NCBI GenBank assembly: GCA_018609665.1
Contig: JAHENN010000071.1
Coordinates: forward strand, 1-12,115
Length of the DNA: 12,115 nucleotides
Direction: 5' to 3'
From: Haloarculaceae archaeon
GTDB taxonomy: Archaea > Halobacteriota > Halobacteria > Halobacteriales > Haloarculaceae
Below are positions 11,985 through 12,115 of this stretch, one piece after another. The notes beneath the pieces are model-generated. The model did not search any database, was not told where the DNA came from, and saw only the letters and a program-made list of their open reading frames with translations. Every line of letters starts with the position of its first letter. Position 1 is the first letter of the stretch. Both the position numbers and the translations under genes were made by a program.

Positions 11985-12115
11985 ATTCCGGTTGATCCTG
12001 CCGGAGGCCATTGCTATCGGTGTCCGATTTAGCCATGCGAGTTGTACGTTTACCGTAGCGAACTGCTCAGTAACACGTGGCCAAACTGCCCTATGGACCG
12101 GGATAACCTCGGGAA
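11985..12115 (+). rRNA. rrs: 16S ribosomal RNA, 5' end (partial)
   Basis: ATTCCGGTTGATCCTGCCGG is the standard haloarchaeal 16S 5' end. It is followed by conserved blocks GTCCGATTTAGCCATGC and CTCAGTAACACGTGGCCAAA. The first variable hairpin (about 12043-12056) is short: TACG pairs with CGTA around about five bases, against five G-C pairs in many haloarchaea. The gene runs off the window after 131 nt. Confidence 0.98.

Noticed and set aside
1..12115. Mobile elements, CRISPR arrays or defence systems
   Set aside because: No transposase, integrase, terminal repeats, direct-repeat/spacer pattern or defence-gene motif was seen; nearly all of the window is core metabolism, translation and rRNA.

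Overview
This window comes from a haloarchaeon (class Halobacteria). The evidence is the very high GC content, strongly acidic proteins (many Asp/Glu, few Lys), leaderless promoters with a TATA-like box about 28 bp before the start codon, a Tat lipoprotein, an MC1-family chromatin protein, and the 5' end of an archaeal 16S rRNA preceded by a tandem array of haloarchaeal rRNA promoters. I cannot name the genus from the 131 nt of 16S present.

Layout. Positions 1-2102 lie on the minus strand: the N-terminus of an exported protein (cut by the window edge), a Tat-exported lipoprotein of unknown function, and hisG (histidine biosynthesis, long form). Positions 2195-5885 lie on the plus strand: an S-adenosylhomocysteine/5'-methylthioadenosine-type deaminase, a secreted acidic repeat protein, and an S-adenosylhomocysteine hydrolase homologue. 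Next on the plus strand comes a possible 25-codon leader peptide containing Phe codons, with a GC-rich hairpin starting right after its stop, and then pheS-pheT, which overlap by 1 nt and share an embedded Shine-Dalgarno site. Convergent to pheT is pyrD (quinone-type dihydroorotate dehydrogenase), with a small AbrB-like protein gene behind it on the same strand. An MC1 gene follows on the plus strand. A 708-nt region then holds a possible minus-strand 41-codon ORF, four rRNA promoter-like elements, three leader hairpins and the start of 16S rRNA.

How genes work together. The deaminase and the SAH hydrolase homologue flank one secreted-protein gene and probably form a SAM-recycling pair. Residue changes in the hydrolase's base pocket suggest the deaminated product, S-inosylhomocysteine, may be its real substrate. 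pheS and pheT encode the two subunits of one enzyme. hisG and pyrD are unlinked entry or middle steps of His and pyrimidine synthesis, both tied to PRPP-dependent metabolism.

Most interesting points: the leader ORF and hairpin before pheST, which resemble an attenuator and have not to my knowledge been described in haloarchaea; the E-to-K change in the SAH hydrolase pocket next to a deaminase; the possible bidirectional use of a palindromic rRNA promoter box; and a dense cluster of N-glycosylation sequons in the secreted protein. The rest is ordinary core genome, and I see no mobile element, CRISPR array or defence system.
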